Positions 1-10,588 of a stretch of 64,000 nucleotides of DNA are shown here, piece by piece. Below the pieces are notes generated by a model, which was given only the letters and a program-made list of their open reading frames with translations, did no database searches and was not told the origin of the DNA. The stretch covers positions 1,451,559 to 1,515,558 of the forward strand of contig BCKK01000005.1 in the NCBI GenBank assembly GCA_001600615.1, read 5' to 3'. This DNA is from Dioszegia crocea (Eukaryota > Basidiomycota > Tremellomycetes > Tremellales > Bulleribasidiaceae). Each line of letters begins with the position of its first letter. Position 1 is the first letter of the stretch. Position numbers and translations under genes: made by a program.

Positions 1-278
1 CGAGGAGGCACCACAATGCTGCCGAGTAGAAGGAATGGGGGCGGAAAGTGGATGACCAGGTAGGTTCGGGTGAAGGGATGAGGTATGGAGCTAGGATATC
101 CCATATTTTGATGGCCTGAAAAATCAGCTGGTCGTCCCTGAGATAGCTTCGTGTTTGACCTAGCTGACCTGGATAAGACCAAAAGCTGAAACAAATACAA
201 ATCGCTGCTCGTGTGGTTGGAGCCACCGGGTCGGTATCACAGGCGGTGGTGGGCCTGGAGCAGCTGGACCCATCCTAG
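1..278 (+). CDS. Possible 3' end of an upstream gene (partial, uncertain)
   Basis: A possible last exon runs from about 186 to a TAG at 276-278. It is preceded by an intron-like end with a gctgac branch site at about 161-166 and an AAAAG acceptor at 185. Its short reading frame (about 30 codons, ending in LEQLDPS) looks protein-like but I do not recognise it. A GTAGGT donor-like site near 60 would fit a preceding exon. The frame link to that exon cannot be proved here. It may equally be non-coding. Confidence 0.2.
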
Positions 279-615
279 GGGCAGCCATTTTCGAAAGTCT
301 GGGCTATCTTTCCAGTCTCATTGAGAAGTCTCCCGCTATATCGAAAGTGGGTTAAGCGATTGTAGTGATCGACAGTGATGAGGAGTTGCGAGAAAGACTA
401 GATCAATGTACAAAGTAGAGCGATTGGACTAGGAGCGAGAAACAGCTCTTCAGGTCTCCTCTATGTATGACTGTGACGCGGAGTTCTTCTGCATCTCCGC
501 TCCGCTCAGCTAATTGAGTCCGAGTTAGTGCAAGCAACTCCTCATTCCTTGTCAATCTAGGTATCTCTCTGACTGCTGCTGCACATCGGTAACGGCCGTT
601 CCTACACAGGCGAGG
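279..615. other. Gene-free stretch upstream of SYS1
   Basis: No coding exon could be supported here. The stretch most likely holds the 5' UTR and promoter of SYS1. I saw no repeat or RNA gene. Confidence 0.5.
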
Positions 616-1581
616 ATGCGTGTACAGGGCTGGGATCCCGTGCTGTGAGTTTAAGAGACCTCTCGGGGAAGGAATCAGCTGACGACAGAAAGCATTATTT
701 GCCAGGTTAGTCTACGACCTCTTCGACGCGACTAGCCCTAGAGTCTCGTTCACTAAGCTTGTCACAAGAAGGCTGACTTTACTAGATCATCTCTCTCCAA
801 ACAATCCACTACCTAACTCTCTCCCTCCTCTCCCCTTCATTCCTCGCAACATTCACCTCCACCCCTCTACTCGAATACTCCGGCGGCGCATCGACCGTCG
901 CTCACATCCTAGACTGGCGCGAGATGGCGGGCCGGCCCACAATATCCTCAGCGGCTTTCGGGGATTTACACCGACATGCCGCAATCGCGCACCCAGACAC
1001 CGCAGCGGGCGGCTGGCGATATTTAGGTGGGGCATGGTCAGGTGGGAAGCATGTAGGTATAGTGGAGGGTGAAGAGGGTATCGGGGCTGGGATGAAGGGG
1101 AAAGTATCGGCGGATGAGGCGGAGGAAGTTTGGGATTTTGGTGTGGATGATAGAAGGGGTTGGATCGTTGGTGTTTTGTGGCTTGTCGCTTCGGCTATCG
1201 AGTGAGTTGAGCTGTCCGCAAGAGGATTGAAAGTTGAGCTCATATACCAGTATTGCCCCGCTATACTATATTGTCAAACGCCCGACGTTCATCCTGGACT
1301 TTTCTCTCACTCTCAACTTCGTCCATCTGATCTTGACGACATATTACGCCAAGGCGTTCCCGACCAGTCTGTATTTCTGGGTCATCCAGGCTTTAGGCGC
1401 CCTGTTGATGATCACCATAGCAGAGCAGGTGAGCTTCGTATTACGAATCAGACAGCAAGATCGAAAATCATAGCTGATATTCCAGCTTTGTGTCAAGAGG
1501 GAAATGTCGAGTGACCTGGAGGTCTCGTCGTACGAGCCCATCAATCGAGAAGAAGAGGGGATCCCATTACAAGAGCGGTAG
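616..1581 (+). CDS. SYS1: SYS1-like Golgi membrane trafficking protein
   Basis: Multi-pass membrane protein of the Sys1 family, which recruits the Arl3/ARFRP1 GTPase to the Golgi and helps endosome-to-Golgi traffic. Five exons: 616-644, 693-705, 786-1201, 1251-1428, 1486-1581, giving 243 residues. The N-terminus reads GWDPVLIICQIISLQTIHYL, which follows the family signature (WDP then a first membrane helix). Further hydrophobic helices are seen in exons 3 and 4, including the conserved stretch RPTFILDFSLTLNFVHL and a PTSLYFW motif. The tail is acidic and hydrophilic. The second exon is only 13 nt long, and the family match at the protein level requires it. The start is the first ATG giving the WDP motif. 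The 3' end faces the RCC1-repeat gene 267 bp away. Confidence 0.85.
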
Positions 1582-1848
1582 ATCTTGGGTCATCATGTAT
1601 TCTTACCTCCACCTCTGCGTAAGAAAGCAAACGAGGACGATCCTCTGTCGTCGGAGGCATTGCATGACGGACTCGCCACGATCTTGATATGGCCACGGTA
1701 AGGTGCGCGGGGAGAAGTCATATTTGGCCAAGCGGATTTGGGGCCTATCTGGTAGATGATAACTCGGGTTGGCCTGGAAGTAACCTACACGCCGCATCAT
1801 GTCTTGTAACGACTAAGTTGGTAAGAGTGGGTACATTGGTGTATTCCC

Positions 1849-3715
1849 TTAATCGATAATCTTATTATACAGTACACTAGCGTTCCAACCCGCCACCATA
1901 GTCTCCTCACACTTGACTCCACGCTTGATCAACTTCCCCTCCAAGTCGTACGCGTCCGCTTTGGTCTGATGCAGCTGTAAACGCGAGTGAGGCATGGGCG
2001 ACAACTGGCGTGTAAGCATCAAACCTCTCCCAGCATATGGGGACAGCAGCCACTCACAGTACCAGACGACAATCCTGCTTCCTTTGCCGAAGCGGCCTTC
2101 TCCCCTTCTGACCTTGAGATCAATTGGGGGATATGCTGCGGTACGGCCAGACTTGATCGTTTACCATTACCCAATTGATAATCCGCTACCTACGTCAGCT
2201 TTCACTTCCCTCGAAACGCAGAATGGGAAGGAGTCAGCTCACCATTCCCACCCCATACCATCACATCTTTTCCGTATAAACCCATTTTCACCCCCTTTGC
2301 TTCGGCTTCACCAACCGTATCGAGTACTGCGAAGATATGCGACATGGGACCCTGAGAGATGGACAGGGCGTGAATGCCCAAAGGGACGAAAGCGTTCTGT
2401 TTCTCCGAGACTGAACATCAGCGTATGGCCATGCGAGCTGGGGAAAGAGAACGTACACTCCTGTAACCCACTAACAGTCTTGACCTTCACTGGGCTCGTA
2501 CAAGCCGAGCTCCAAAGCCCATTCCCTAATCCTCCACTCATCCCATTCCCACAAGCCAACAAATCAACCCAAGTCCCCTGTTTCCCCGGAACATCCCTCT
2601 CCACCACAAACATCGTCAACGCTCCCGCCGCCTTGACACTCGTACACTGCATACTCGTCCCTCCAGGATAATTCCTAGCTAGGACAATTTCCACCGGTGT
2701 GGATACGATCTCAATGGCGCCAGATGGACCCAGACCGATCTGGCCCGATTCGTTCGCGCCCCATCCTAACACTCGGCCAGTCGGTGTTCGGGCGAATGAG
2801 GAGAGGGCTGACGCTGTCACCTCTGCTATCGAGACGGAAGCAAGGGAAGGAATTTCAGTCAAGGTGGGATATGCGCGGGGGTCGGATGCGGGGTCGGAGG
2901 GTATGGATGATGGTGTAGGGGAGGTCTCAACGACCTGTCGCGTGCCTAATTGTCGGTGAGAGTTGGCCAGTGGGTCGATGGGAAGGGAGAACGTCCGTCC
3001 TTTTGTCGTTACCGCCAGTAAATGGTGCAAGCCCGCGGACACGCTAGCCCAGCGTTCCCCACTCTTCAATCCTCCCTCCGCTTTCAGCTCAAAGTAGTCC
3101 GCTCCGGCGTCCGTCCCGAACATGGAGGACCACCAGGACTGCTCGTTCTTGTATTGCCGTGATGAAGATTGAGCAGCTCGAGAGGCGGAGACGACGTATA
3201 GATGACCGGACTTGCTCAGGCAGTAAAGCTTGGAGGCGGCCGGTATCAGAGTTTGAAGGTTCTGCAATATTCAGCGACCGCAACGATCACATCGGTACAG
3301 TACTCACCTTGCCCTTTATAGATCTGCCCATCTCCCCACTCTGATCATATCCCGTTCCCCACATCCAACAGTCCCCTCTTGCATCCACCGCCGCACCATA
3401 CTTCTCCGCCAGGACCAGATCCCGCAATGGCGTGGCACCGAATTGCGACAGCGGACTGGGCTTCTTCAGTTGCCCAACGGACTTGTCGGATACGAGCGTC
3501 AAGTATCGATTGCTGCCCCATCCCAAAGGTACATATGGGCTCGAGGAGGGGACGACTGTGCTCTTGCCCTTCTTAGGCAGGCCGAATGTAGATTCGACAG
3601 GAGCAGCGTCGAGGAGGACAGGGCGGACGTGGGTGTGGAGGGTATATAGCGAGACTGATAAAGCGGTAGCTGTAAGTATTGGGACTGATCTCGAGGCTAG
3701 TGAGTGTGCACTCAT
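1849..3715 (-). CDS. FMP25: RCC1-repeat mitochondrial protein, FMP25-like
   Basis: Five exons on the minus strand (3715-3308, 3261-2457, 2410-2243, 2185-2058, 2004-1849) give 554 residues. RCC1-type beta-propeller repeats are visible: LGWGSNRYL, WMWGTGYDQSGEMG, GRVLGWGANESGQIGLG, a LACGNGMSGGLGNG repeat and, near the end, MVWGGN..DYQLGNGKR. The N-terminus has a basic segment then a hydrophobic helix (about residues 10-30), as expected for an inner-membrane-anchored mitochondrial protein. Yeast FMP25 is an RCC1-like protein needed for assembly of respiratory complex III; assignment to that family is by repeat pattern and layout, and the role is inferred. It is divergent from the complex I 24 kDa subunit, with ATGs 232 bp apart, which supports a respiratory function. 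Exon joins 2-3 and 3-4 were chosen to keep the repeats in frame. Confidence 0.75.
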
Positions 3716-3947
3716 CGTAATCAGATTAGATTGTTAGCTGTAGCTGTGGAGGATATAGCGAGGTTTTGGCTGTAGGGCGTAGATGGCCGATCGATCAAGG
3801 TGGAGGTGGCGGCGATCTCCGCCCCGGGGTATTACGGCACCGCGGAGCCAAACTCGCCTCAGCCAACCAGCAAGGCGGAAATGGATGGCAATGACAGCGA
3901 GCAAGACACTTTAGATAACATCAACACTACTATCCATATAGACAATC
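3716..3947. promoter_or_regulatory. Shared divergent promoter, FMP25-like / complex I 24 kDa subunit
   Basis: The 232 bp between two divergent start codons must hold the promoters and 5' leaders of both genes. Both products are predicted to be mitochondrial respiratory proteins, so common control is plausible. No specific factor site could be named with confidence. Confidence 0.5.
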
Positions 3948-5115
3948 ATGGCTTCTATACGCTCAGCCCTCGCACCCTTGCGCTCAGTCGTCAGATCGGT
4001 CCCTAGGCGAACTTTTACCGCCTCATCATCGAGGCAGTCCGAGTCTCTCTTTGTGGTATGTTTCTGTTGATCGGGATGTGGGATTGGAGCTGATATGCAG
4101 CACCGCGATACAGACTATAACAACCCCAGCGTATGCCAAATCCTTGAGGTATGGACCAAAGTGCTGATGTTCAGATCCCATTCGAATGGACACCTGAAAA
4201 CCTAAAAGAGGCCGAAAAGATCATTGCCCGATACCCGCCCCAATACAAAAAGGCGGCATGTATGCCGATCCTAGATCTTGGACAACGGCAAAATGGAGGA
4301 TGGACCAGTATCAGCGTTATGAATGCTGTGGCGAAGCTGTTGGAGATGCCCAAGATGAGGGTATATGAGGTGAGTTTGAGCCCAGTGGGAGGTCGTCGAG
4401 ATCGGAAATGCACAGATGGGATCTTGGGGACCAGCGCAAGATCCCGGGGAGGGTGTGGGACGTGTGGAGTGCCTCCCAATAAGATGTCACCATGCCTTGA
4501 TCTCTGACTTCCGTGACTCCAATACAATGTACGCCAGATCATCGCTAACATCCAGGTCGCAACTTTCTACACCATGTACAACCGGGAACCCGTCGCCCCC
4601 AACTTTGTCCAACTGTGCACTACAACCCCTTGTCAGCTAGGCGGATGCGGCTCGACCAAGATCCTCGAGACGATTGAAAAGCACCTCGACGTGCACCCGG
4701 GTCAGACTACCAAAGATGGGAAATTCACCTTGATTGAAGTGGAATGTCTCGGCGCTTGCTCCAATGCCCCTAGTAAGTCGCATTCTGCGGGATAGGAGGG
4801 AAATAGCTGACACGACTAGTGATGCAAATCAACGACGACTTCTACGAAGATCTCACACCGGAAACTACCATTCAGGTGCTTTCTGCTCTCAGCAAGGGCG
4901 AGAGACCAAAGCCTGGTCCCCAGTCTGGCCGGATGACTTCGGAAAACTCAGCGGGTCTGACTACTCTTACTGGACCTGTAAGTTTATCTTCAACTAAACT
5001 AGATAATCAATCGTCGTGGCAGATGAGAGTCGTTGATGAGAGTCCTGAATTTGAGCCCAAGCTGACTTATCAGCCACCCAAACCAGGACAATTCAACCTT
5101 CCCGAGTTCCAGTAG
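3948..5115 (+). CDS. NADH:ubiquinone oxidoreductase 24 kDa subunit (NDUFV2/NuoE)
   Basis: Peripheral-arm subunit of mitochondrial complex I that carries the N1a [2Fe-2S] cluster. Six exons (3948-4055, 4101-4130, 4175-4369, 4556-4772, 4820-4977, 5074-5115) give 249 residues. The start [21 protein letters not shown] is an arginine-rich mitochondrial presequence. The four cluster cysteines are seen as CTTTPC and, 41 residues further on, CLGAC. Other family landmarks are FEWTPEN, the [19 protein letters not shown] stretch, [13 protein letters not shown] and a C-terminal LPEFQ. Length is normal for the family. The last intron (4978-5073) was placed by its gctgac branch site and by the conserved ending; an alternative acceptor near 5022 would add 17 residues of poor fit. 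The second exon is only 30 nt. Confidence 0.93.
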
Positions 5116-5526
5116 ATTTGCGGAACTTGCGGTCAGGACTCAAGACTCAAGTTTGTGTCATGCATTCAGGGCATGACGAATCTCTACGGTATACTCTGAT
5201 TGCAGATGCTCACCGCCCTTCGCCCACATAGCGCAATCGACAGTGCGCCCAATAGGTCTGAACGCTGACTTCTGATCCATTCCCGAAAATTGCAACTTCA
5301 GGTCTGGCACTGTATATCGTGAATCCTCCACAGCGCTTCACAGCACTTCCTTAGGAGTAAAGTATCCTTTCAGGCACATCCCTTCTGACTTGCCCCACTT
5401 GCTCGCCCGACTATAGCCTGGGTGGGTTGCCTGGATCATTGCCTTTCTGTACCTCATCCGCCCACCAATCTCTCCTCCTCGTCATATATCGCATCGCCTC
5501 GTCCCTCGTCCGCACCAATACTCAGC
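5116..5526. other. Gene-free stretch before the first GNAT-like gene
   Basis: No exon could be supported. It probably holds the complex I gene 3' UTR and the promoter of the next gene, both on the plus strand. Confidence 0.5.
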
Positions 5527-6447
5527 ATGACTACCTCGACTGTATACGAATATCGAGACCTTGATGGCACTTCGGAGGGTGAGTCAGGCAACTGCCATGG
5601 TTGTGTTGTACGCGACTAACAAGCAAAAGACGAATGCAACGCGTTCCTGAATGTCCTATACGACGGGTGCTCCAAGTGTACGTTACTTTTGAAAGACTAT
5701 ACTTGGCCAGATTCGCTAATGTCCCTCAGCAGAATGGCCGTGCTGGAGGGATATGAACAGGAAGCGGCTTCGCACGATGCTCGCGTCGTCCGTGTAGACC
5801 GTGTCTGCCGATCCAATCGGCTCAGTAAAGGGTCTGAGCGTTGGTGTGGTGAATGAGCGTGGGGAGTTTGAGGCACATGGGGCGGTCGTTTATCGTACTT
5901 CAGGCGGCGACGCAGAGTTGTGAGTCGTACTTCGTTGCCCTACACGCGAGCTGACTATCCTGTAGCATCAGAAAGATCGGATCCCTCACGGAGAGAGAGC
6001 GAGGGACAGCGAATGAGAATGCTGCTTCGATCGCATCCGAGCATGTCGTTGTCAACAGTGCCCTCGACGATGCATTCGAGCACATCGAGGGGAACAGCTT
6101 CTCGATCGACATGCTTGCCATGCGCGATGGTTATGGGCGGAAGGGAGCAGCCAGCGCGTTGATCGATGAGTTGTGGAGTCGAGCGACTTCGAGAGGCTGC
6201 TCACTCGTGGTCTCGAGTGCCGTGGAAGAGGCAGTGAGTCTAACTTTGGATATTCCGAACAAGCTAACTTGCGTAGTGGCCGTTTTATCACAAGGCCGGA
6301 ATGACCCATGCCTCAAGACATATCAGGCTCTCACCACGCGCCCCTCACTGCAACCAACACTGGGAGTGTTTTGTCAAGCCTGCGTCAATGCTCAACGTCG
6401 ATTTGCCGTGTTCGGGCACGTTTGGACTCGAGACTTGTTCACTGTAG
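5527..6447 (+). pseudogene. GNAT-family acetyltransferase-like gene with an in-frame TAG
   Basis: Five exons fit the local splice signals: 5527-5578, 5630-5677, 5730-5919, 5966-6233, 6277-6447 (242 codons). The 3' half carries the acetyl-CoA binding region of the GNAT fold: IDMLAMRDGYGRKGAASALI resembles motif A (R/Q-x-x-G-x-G/A), followed by CSLVVSSAVEEA and WPFYHKAGMTHAS, the usual strand-helix end of GNAT enzymes. Exon 3 contains one in-frame TAG at 5795-5797. The frame continues cleanly on both sides of it (LRTMLASSV then ADPIGSVKGLSVGVVNERG). It is therefore a recent pseudogene, a stop-codon readthrough case, a sequencing or assembly error, or it uses an unusual 39-nt intron (5792-5830, weak GTGTAG donor, AAAG acceptor) that would remove the stop in frame. 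Substrate unknown. The second GNAT-like gene at 9264 has a similar C-terminal motif. Confidence 0.6.
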
Positions 6448-7087
6448 CAGTCGGAGTGAATGGGAGTACGGGCTGGCGCTGCCTGCGTGTGCTGTAGGCT
6501 ACCAAGAGGGTTGGACCGATGTTCGACCTGAACCTGACGCTTGTGCATTTGGTCTCTGCTGATGAAGCCACTCATGCATATCCTATGGTAAATTGATGGA
6601 ACTTCTTGATAACCTCTTTGCCAGATTCCTGACGGTATCACAAGGACAGACGCTCAAAAGTCCCAGTCCAAATCTGATCAGGTCGCGTAAGTCGGATTCC
6701 AATTTTCTGCGATCCTGGACCACTGCTACATGTATAGGGCATTTACTTCCGCAAGTCAAAACGTGTACATCTTACATATAAATGGAGACGACATTGACCA
6801 GGGCACAGGAAACGCCTGACTACCACTGACACACGTCGCATGTCGATATGCATCCTCTTTATCCTTTTTACTGTACGTCAAAGGGGTCTACACATCTGCC
6901 TCGTAGCCTTGGAAAAGGGTAACTTCGACCCTCCCCTCTGTCCATCACCTCTCCACCGCGCCCCCATTCCAATATCCACCATAATCTCGATCGCTGTGTC
7001 TCTTTTTCTCCAATTTCCACACCAAGCTCCAACACAACAACACACACACTCCCAATCTACGCGAGAACACAGTATTGACCGCCCAGC
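6448..7087. other. Gene-free stretch upstream of the histidine-phosphatase gene
   Basis: No convincing exon. The end of the stretch (about 7020-7050) is rich in CA/ACA and looks like a 5' leader. The rest presumably holds a promoter. Confidence 0.5.
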
Positions 7088-8653
7088 ATGGCCGGTTCAA
7101 AGAGACAGCCGCGGCCCAAGGGAAGTTCCAGCTCCGGGAAATACACTGATCATTTCACTCCCGGCTCCCTCAGGGACAGAGCCAGCAATGGCGACATCAA
7201 TTTCCTGCACAACCTGCTCAACAGCATACGCACTGAGTATACGGACTTTGACCCTATGCCAACCCTCGTACCCTTCATGTCGACGATCAGACGTGATTTG
7301 CCAGTGAGTGCTGCTACGGGCATCCCGATGTCTTCTGAATCGACCGAGGCAAGCTAACGCATTCCATCTTAGACTCTATTTGGAGCAAATCCCGAGGCCG
7401 GTGCGTTTATTCTCTCGTTGGCAGTAATCCTGACGATACTTTGAATACTGATGGGGATGTCAGTATCTCATGCCTCACAGCAGCAGCAGGATGGCAGCAT
7501 ACTGATCAAATCGACATTGAACCTCGTCCGTCATGCCGAATGTTCGTCTCATGCATCGCCCTTCTAGCCCCTCTAGGTCTGACTAGCTGACAGAGTCATA
7601 GCGACGGCTAATGCCAAATGGGAACCCCACGTGAGTCGAAGATGGATCCGGATGGAGCCGCCACCAAGCCTCATAAACAACGCTGATCGAACCACAGGTC
7701 CGAAACGCCCCGCTCACGCCCGAAGGCGTGGTTCAGGCAGAAACTCTTGGTACCCTTCACGGGGAGGAAGTGCTTTCCGGTAATTGGCAATGTCCGTACC
7801 TCACTCTCTACAGCCCTTTGTTGCGTGTCCAGGAGACTTTGAACGCATACACCGGCACCTCTCAATGCGGAGCAACATCCCGGATTTGCGTTCCGGTAAG
7901 TCATGCCTTATTAACGTCCTCTTTCACCCATCGGGATGTCAGTCTCACACGGGGGGGATTTATGCTGAACCCCTTGAGCTCCTTCAAGAAATCATCCGTT
8001 CCCAGCCGGTGACCGATGAAGGCGATCATCAGTTGGGCACGTTGGAGGGAAAATTTTGGAATGGAATGGGAGACGAGGATATACAGCATAGGTGGCGGAG
8101 TGAAGATCGCGAGTCTGTCGAGCACGGCCAGCATCGAGCTTGGGAGGGTTTGGGGCTCGTTGGCAAGACTTTGGCCGAGACTGCGATACTCACCGGCTAC
8201 ACGCGTGAGTGGCCGATTAGGCTTCAATCATGATTAGCGAACAGAGCTTACAACTCAGAGCTTACAATGAACATTTTCTCACATGAACGTTATCTGCAAG
8301 AGTTCTGGGGCAACTTGTACAACCTCGCCCATAGCGCAACAATGACTGGCACAAATACTGAGATTGTCGATCCCTCGGTCTCAGGCGATGTTGATTGCGA
8401 ATTCAAGAATGCAGAAATGAAGAGGGTGGAGATTTGGTTCAAGACCGACCCAGATGGACAAAATATTCGTATAGTTCCTCAAGACGATGGGCGCTTGGTC
8501 CGGTTTCTGAGTGGTATCAACCCCATTGAATTTTTGGCTCGGAAGGAACAGGGTTGGGAAGAGGATATTGAGCGAACTAGAGAAGAGAGTAGGGAAGCAA
8601 CTAAAGACGAGTACAACAAACATTCATCTCGTCGGGGTCGTAGGCATAAGTAG
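7088..8653 (+). CDS. Histidine phosphatase superfamily (phosphoglycerate mutase-like) protein
   Basis: Seven exons (7088-7303, 7373-7400, 7464-7541, 7602-7630, 7698-7895, 7943-8204, 8259-8653) give 401 residues. The catalytic motif is NLVRHAES (His nucleophile in RHA/RHG), followed by NAPLTPEGVVQAETLG, which matches the usual D/N-x-x-L-T-x-x-G-x-x-Q. LTLYSPLLRVQETLNAY matches the SPLxRxxQT motif, with its second arginine. IFSHERYLQEF corresponds to the second catalytic histidine, usually written V-x-H-G. So all core catalytic features are present. The C-terminus is charged and basic. The last two introns were placed to join the SH motif in frame; the final acceptor (8258) is the least certain. 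Substrate unknown. It lies between two GNAT-like genes on the same strand. Confidence 0.7.
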
Positions 8654-9263
8654 GTGAGACAGTATGCATCACTTGACGGTTGTGAACCTTTAGTCGCGCT
8701 CACAAAGTGATTTGTGACGCGAGGATACACGACACACTAAATTCCCGACGTGTAGGTTTAGTGATTCAGAACATCGCTGTTCAAAAGCACATCTCACGAG
8801 TCACGATCAGTCATAGCCGACGTTCAAGTGGAGGTGAGGTCGAAGGTGTAGCCGTCAGTACGCTGGTTACAGGGTACTAGTCCTGCGCGGGTTCCGAGCT
8901 ACTCACTCGCCACTCCCAGCTCCAGATATCGATCGAGTGAAACAGGATAGGTCAGGCCGTCAAGATGTAAGGAGCGGACCCTCTTTGGGTAAGTCCAGTG
9001 AGTTCCGGCCGGTGACGATCCCTTCAACGGCTTTCCTTTTAGTGTCTCGACCATCAGACTGTCGGTCGATTCGCAGCGTACGCAGTCCTACTCGTGGCGG
9101 AACCCCTCTCTCTTTCCTAACTTTTAGCTTGCTACCTTCCCCCCCGCACATTTGTCATAGCTGCACCTTCACCACGCCAGGCTCGACATCACCACACCGT
9201 CCAGCGGTGCATTGACACAGCACCATCACACTTGCGACCAATCCCCATTCTCCGCCCTACATA
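8654..9263. other. Gene-free stretch between histidine phosphatase and second GNAT-like gene
   Basis: No exon could be supported on either strand. Pyrimidine-rich stretches appear at about 9105-9150, typical of a fungal promoter or leader. Confidence 0.5.
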
Positions 9264-10401
9264 ATGCTTCGCGAGACGACCGTGGGGGACTGGACAATCA
9301 GGGTATTTGACCGTGGAGGTAAGCCACACTCACATTGCCTGAAAACGTCTGACTCGAATCCTGAGCCAGTACTCCTCAGCTTCGGATCGCTGCGTATGTA
9401 GCGTCACGTTCATTGTGATTTTGGCTTACAAGTGCTCTACGACAGAGGAAGAACATATCAAGCTGCTCAAAGACACCTTGTTTCATTCGTTCATGACTGG
9501 TGAGTTTCATCGTCCCGTTACCTTCGAGGCGGACATGTTCCGATGATAGGCGTCCAAAGGTTACACTTATGAGGTACAACTCACTCTCACAGTGATCGAT
9601 GATCCCACGCAGCCTTCCATGAGTTCGGCCGAAATGGACCGAGAGCTGCAGAGACAGGTCAACCACATGAAGATGCGCCTGCAGCAAGGCGTACTCATTG
9701 GCAAGATCGTGCTCGGGCCTGACGGTGTGACCAAGACCTTCACACCGTATGGAGGGTATTTTCGCGATCCGACTTGCATCACTTCACAACTGTAAGTCAT
9801 ATCATCTTGAGCTTGTATGATGGCCACGATAACTCCCGCGACAGTATCACACGCCAAGAACGGTACCCAATGCTCGCCAGGAGGAAGACGAAGGACGAGC
9901 TTTCGCAGGGGACATTTGTGTACGAGGGTGAGCAAGTTGAGATGACTGAGGCAGTGACCCCGGAGACTCTGGAGTTTGTGGAAGAGAACAGTATCTGTAC
10001 AGAGTGGATCGGAGTACTTGAGGAAAGCCGGGGTCAAGGTGCCGGGATTGCGATGTTGACGAACGAGTGGCGAAGCGGCCACGGTGATCAGATGTCAGTT
10101 ATTGTCCAGACGGATGCGGATAAAACCGTAAGTTCTGCCGGAAACCAGTTGTATACGCGGCCCGCGGAGATTGTAGGATGAATGAAGCTGAACTGATCAG
10201 ATACCCTTCTACCACAAGTACATGACGCACCTTTCGACGCATACTTTACCTTACATCGCCGGCACGGATGACGATGGTAACGAACTCACGGAGATGGGCG
10301 AGATACATTTCTACGGGATGCTGGCTCCTGGACTCGGGGTGCCTCATTGTAGTGGCAGCTGCGGCGTCAAGTCCTGTTCATACTACAAGCCGGCGGAGTA
10401 A
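9264..10401 (+). CDS. GNAT-like acetyltransferase, second copy
   Basis: Six exons (9264-9318, 9370-9393, 9446-9499, 9593-9791, 9845-10127, 10201-10401) give 271 residues. The second exon is only 24 nt. The core reads GVLEESRGQGAGIAMLTNEW, which resembles GNAT motif A (R-G-Q-G-A-G), then MSVIVQTDADKT and IPFYHKYMTHLS. That last stretch matches the WPFYHKAGMTHAS end of the gene at 5527, so the two are likely distant paralogs. An upstream beta-rich segment (GVLIGKIVLGPDG and YGGYFRDP) fits the first half of the fold. The C-terminus is cysteine-bearing (CSGSCGVKSC). Substrate unknown. Its 3' end faces the TTI2-like gene 187 bp away. Confidence 0.6.
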
Positions 10402-10588
10402 CGAAGATGGGTATCGAAGGGAATGACCCTTGTTCCATTGATAGGGCTTTTGAGTTTGGAGATGTATGGGTGGGCAGTGTACACACACCTTGTGCGGGTC
10501 AGCAGATCAGCTGGTGCGGGAGATCGAATGAGCGCTGAGCGTGCATCACCTCTGCAGGGCATCAAAAGCCTTACAAAGGAAACCACGG

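Noticed and set aside
1994..2671. Plus-strand open frame of 225 codons
   Set aside because: Antisense to RCC1-repeat exons that are supported by repeat structure and splice continuity on the other strand.
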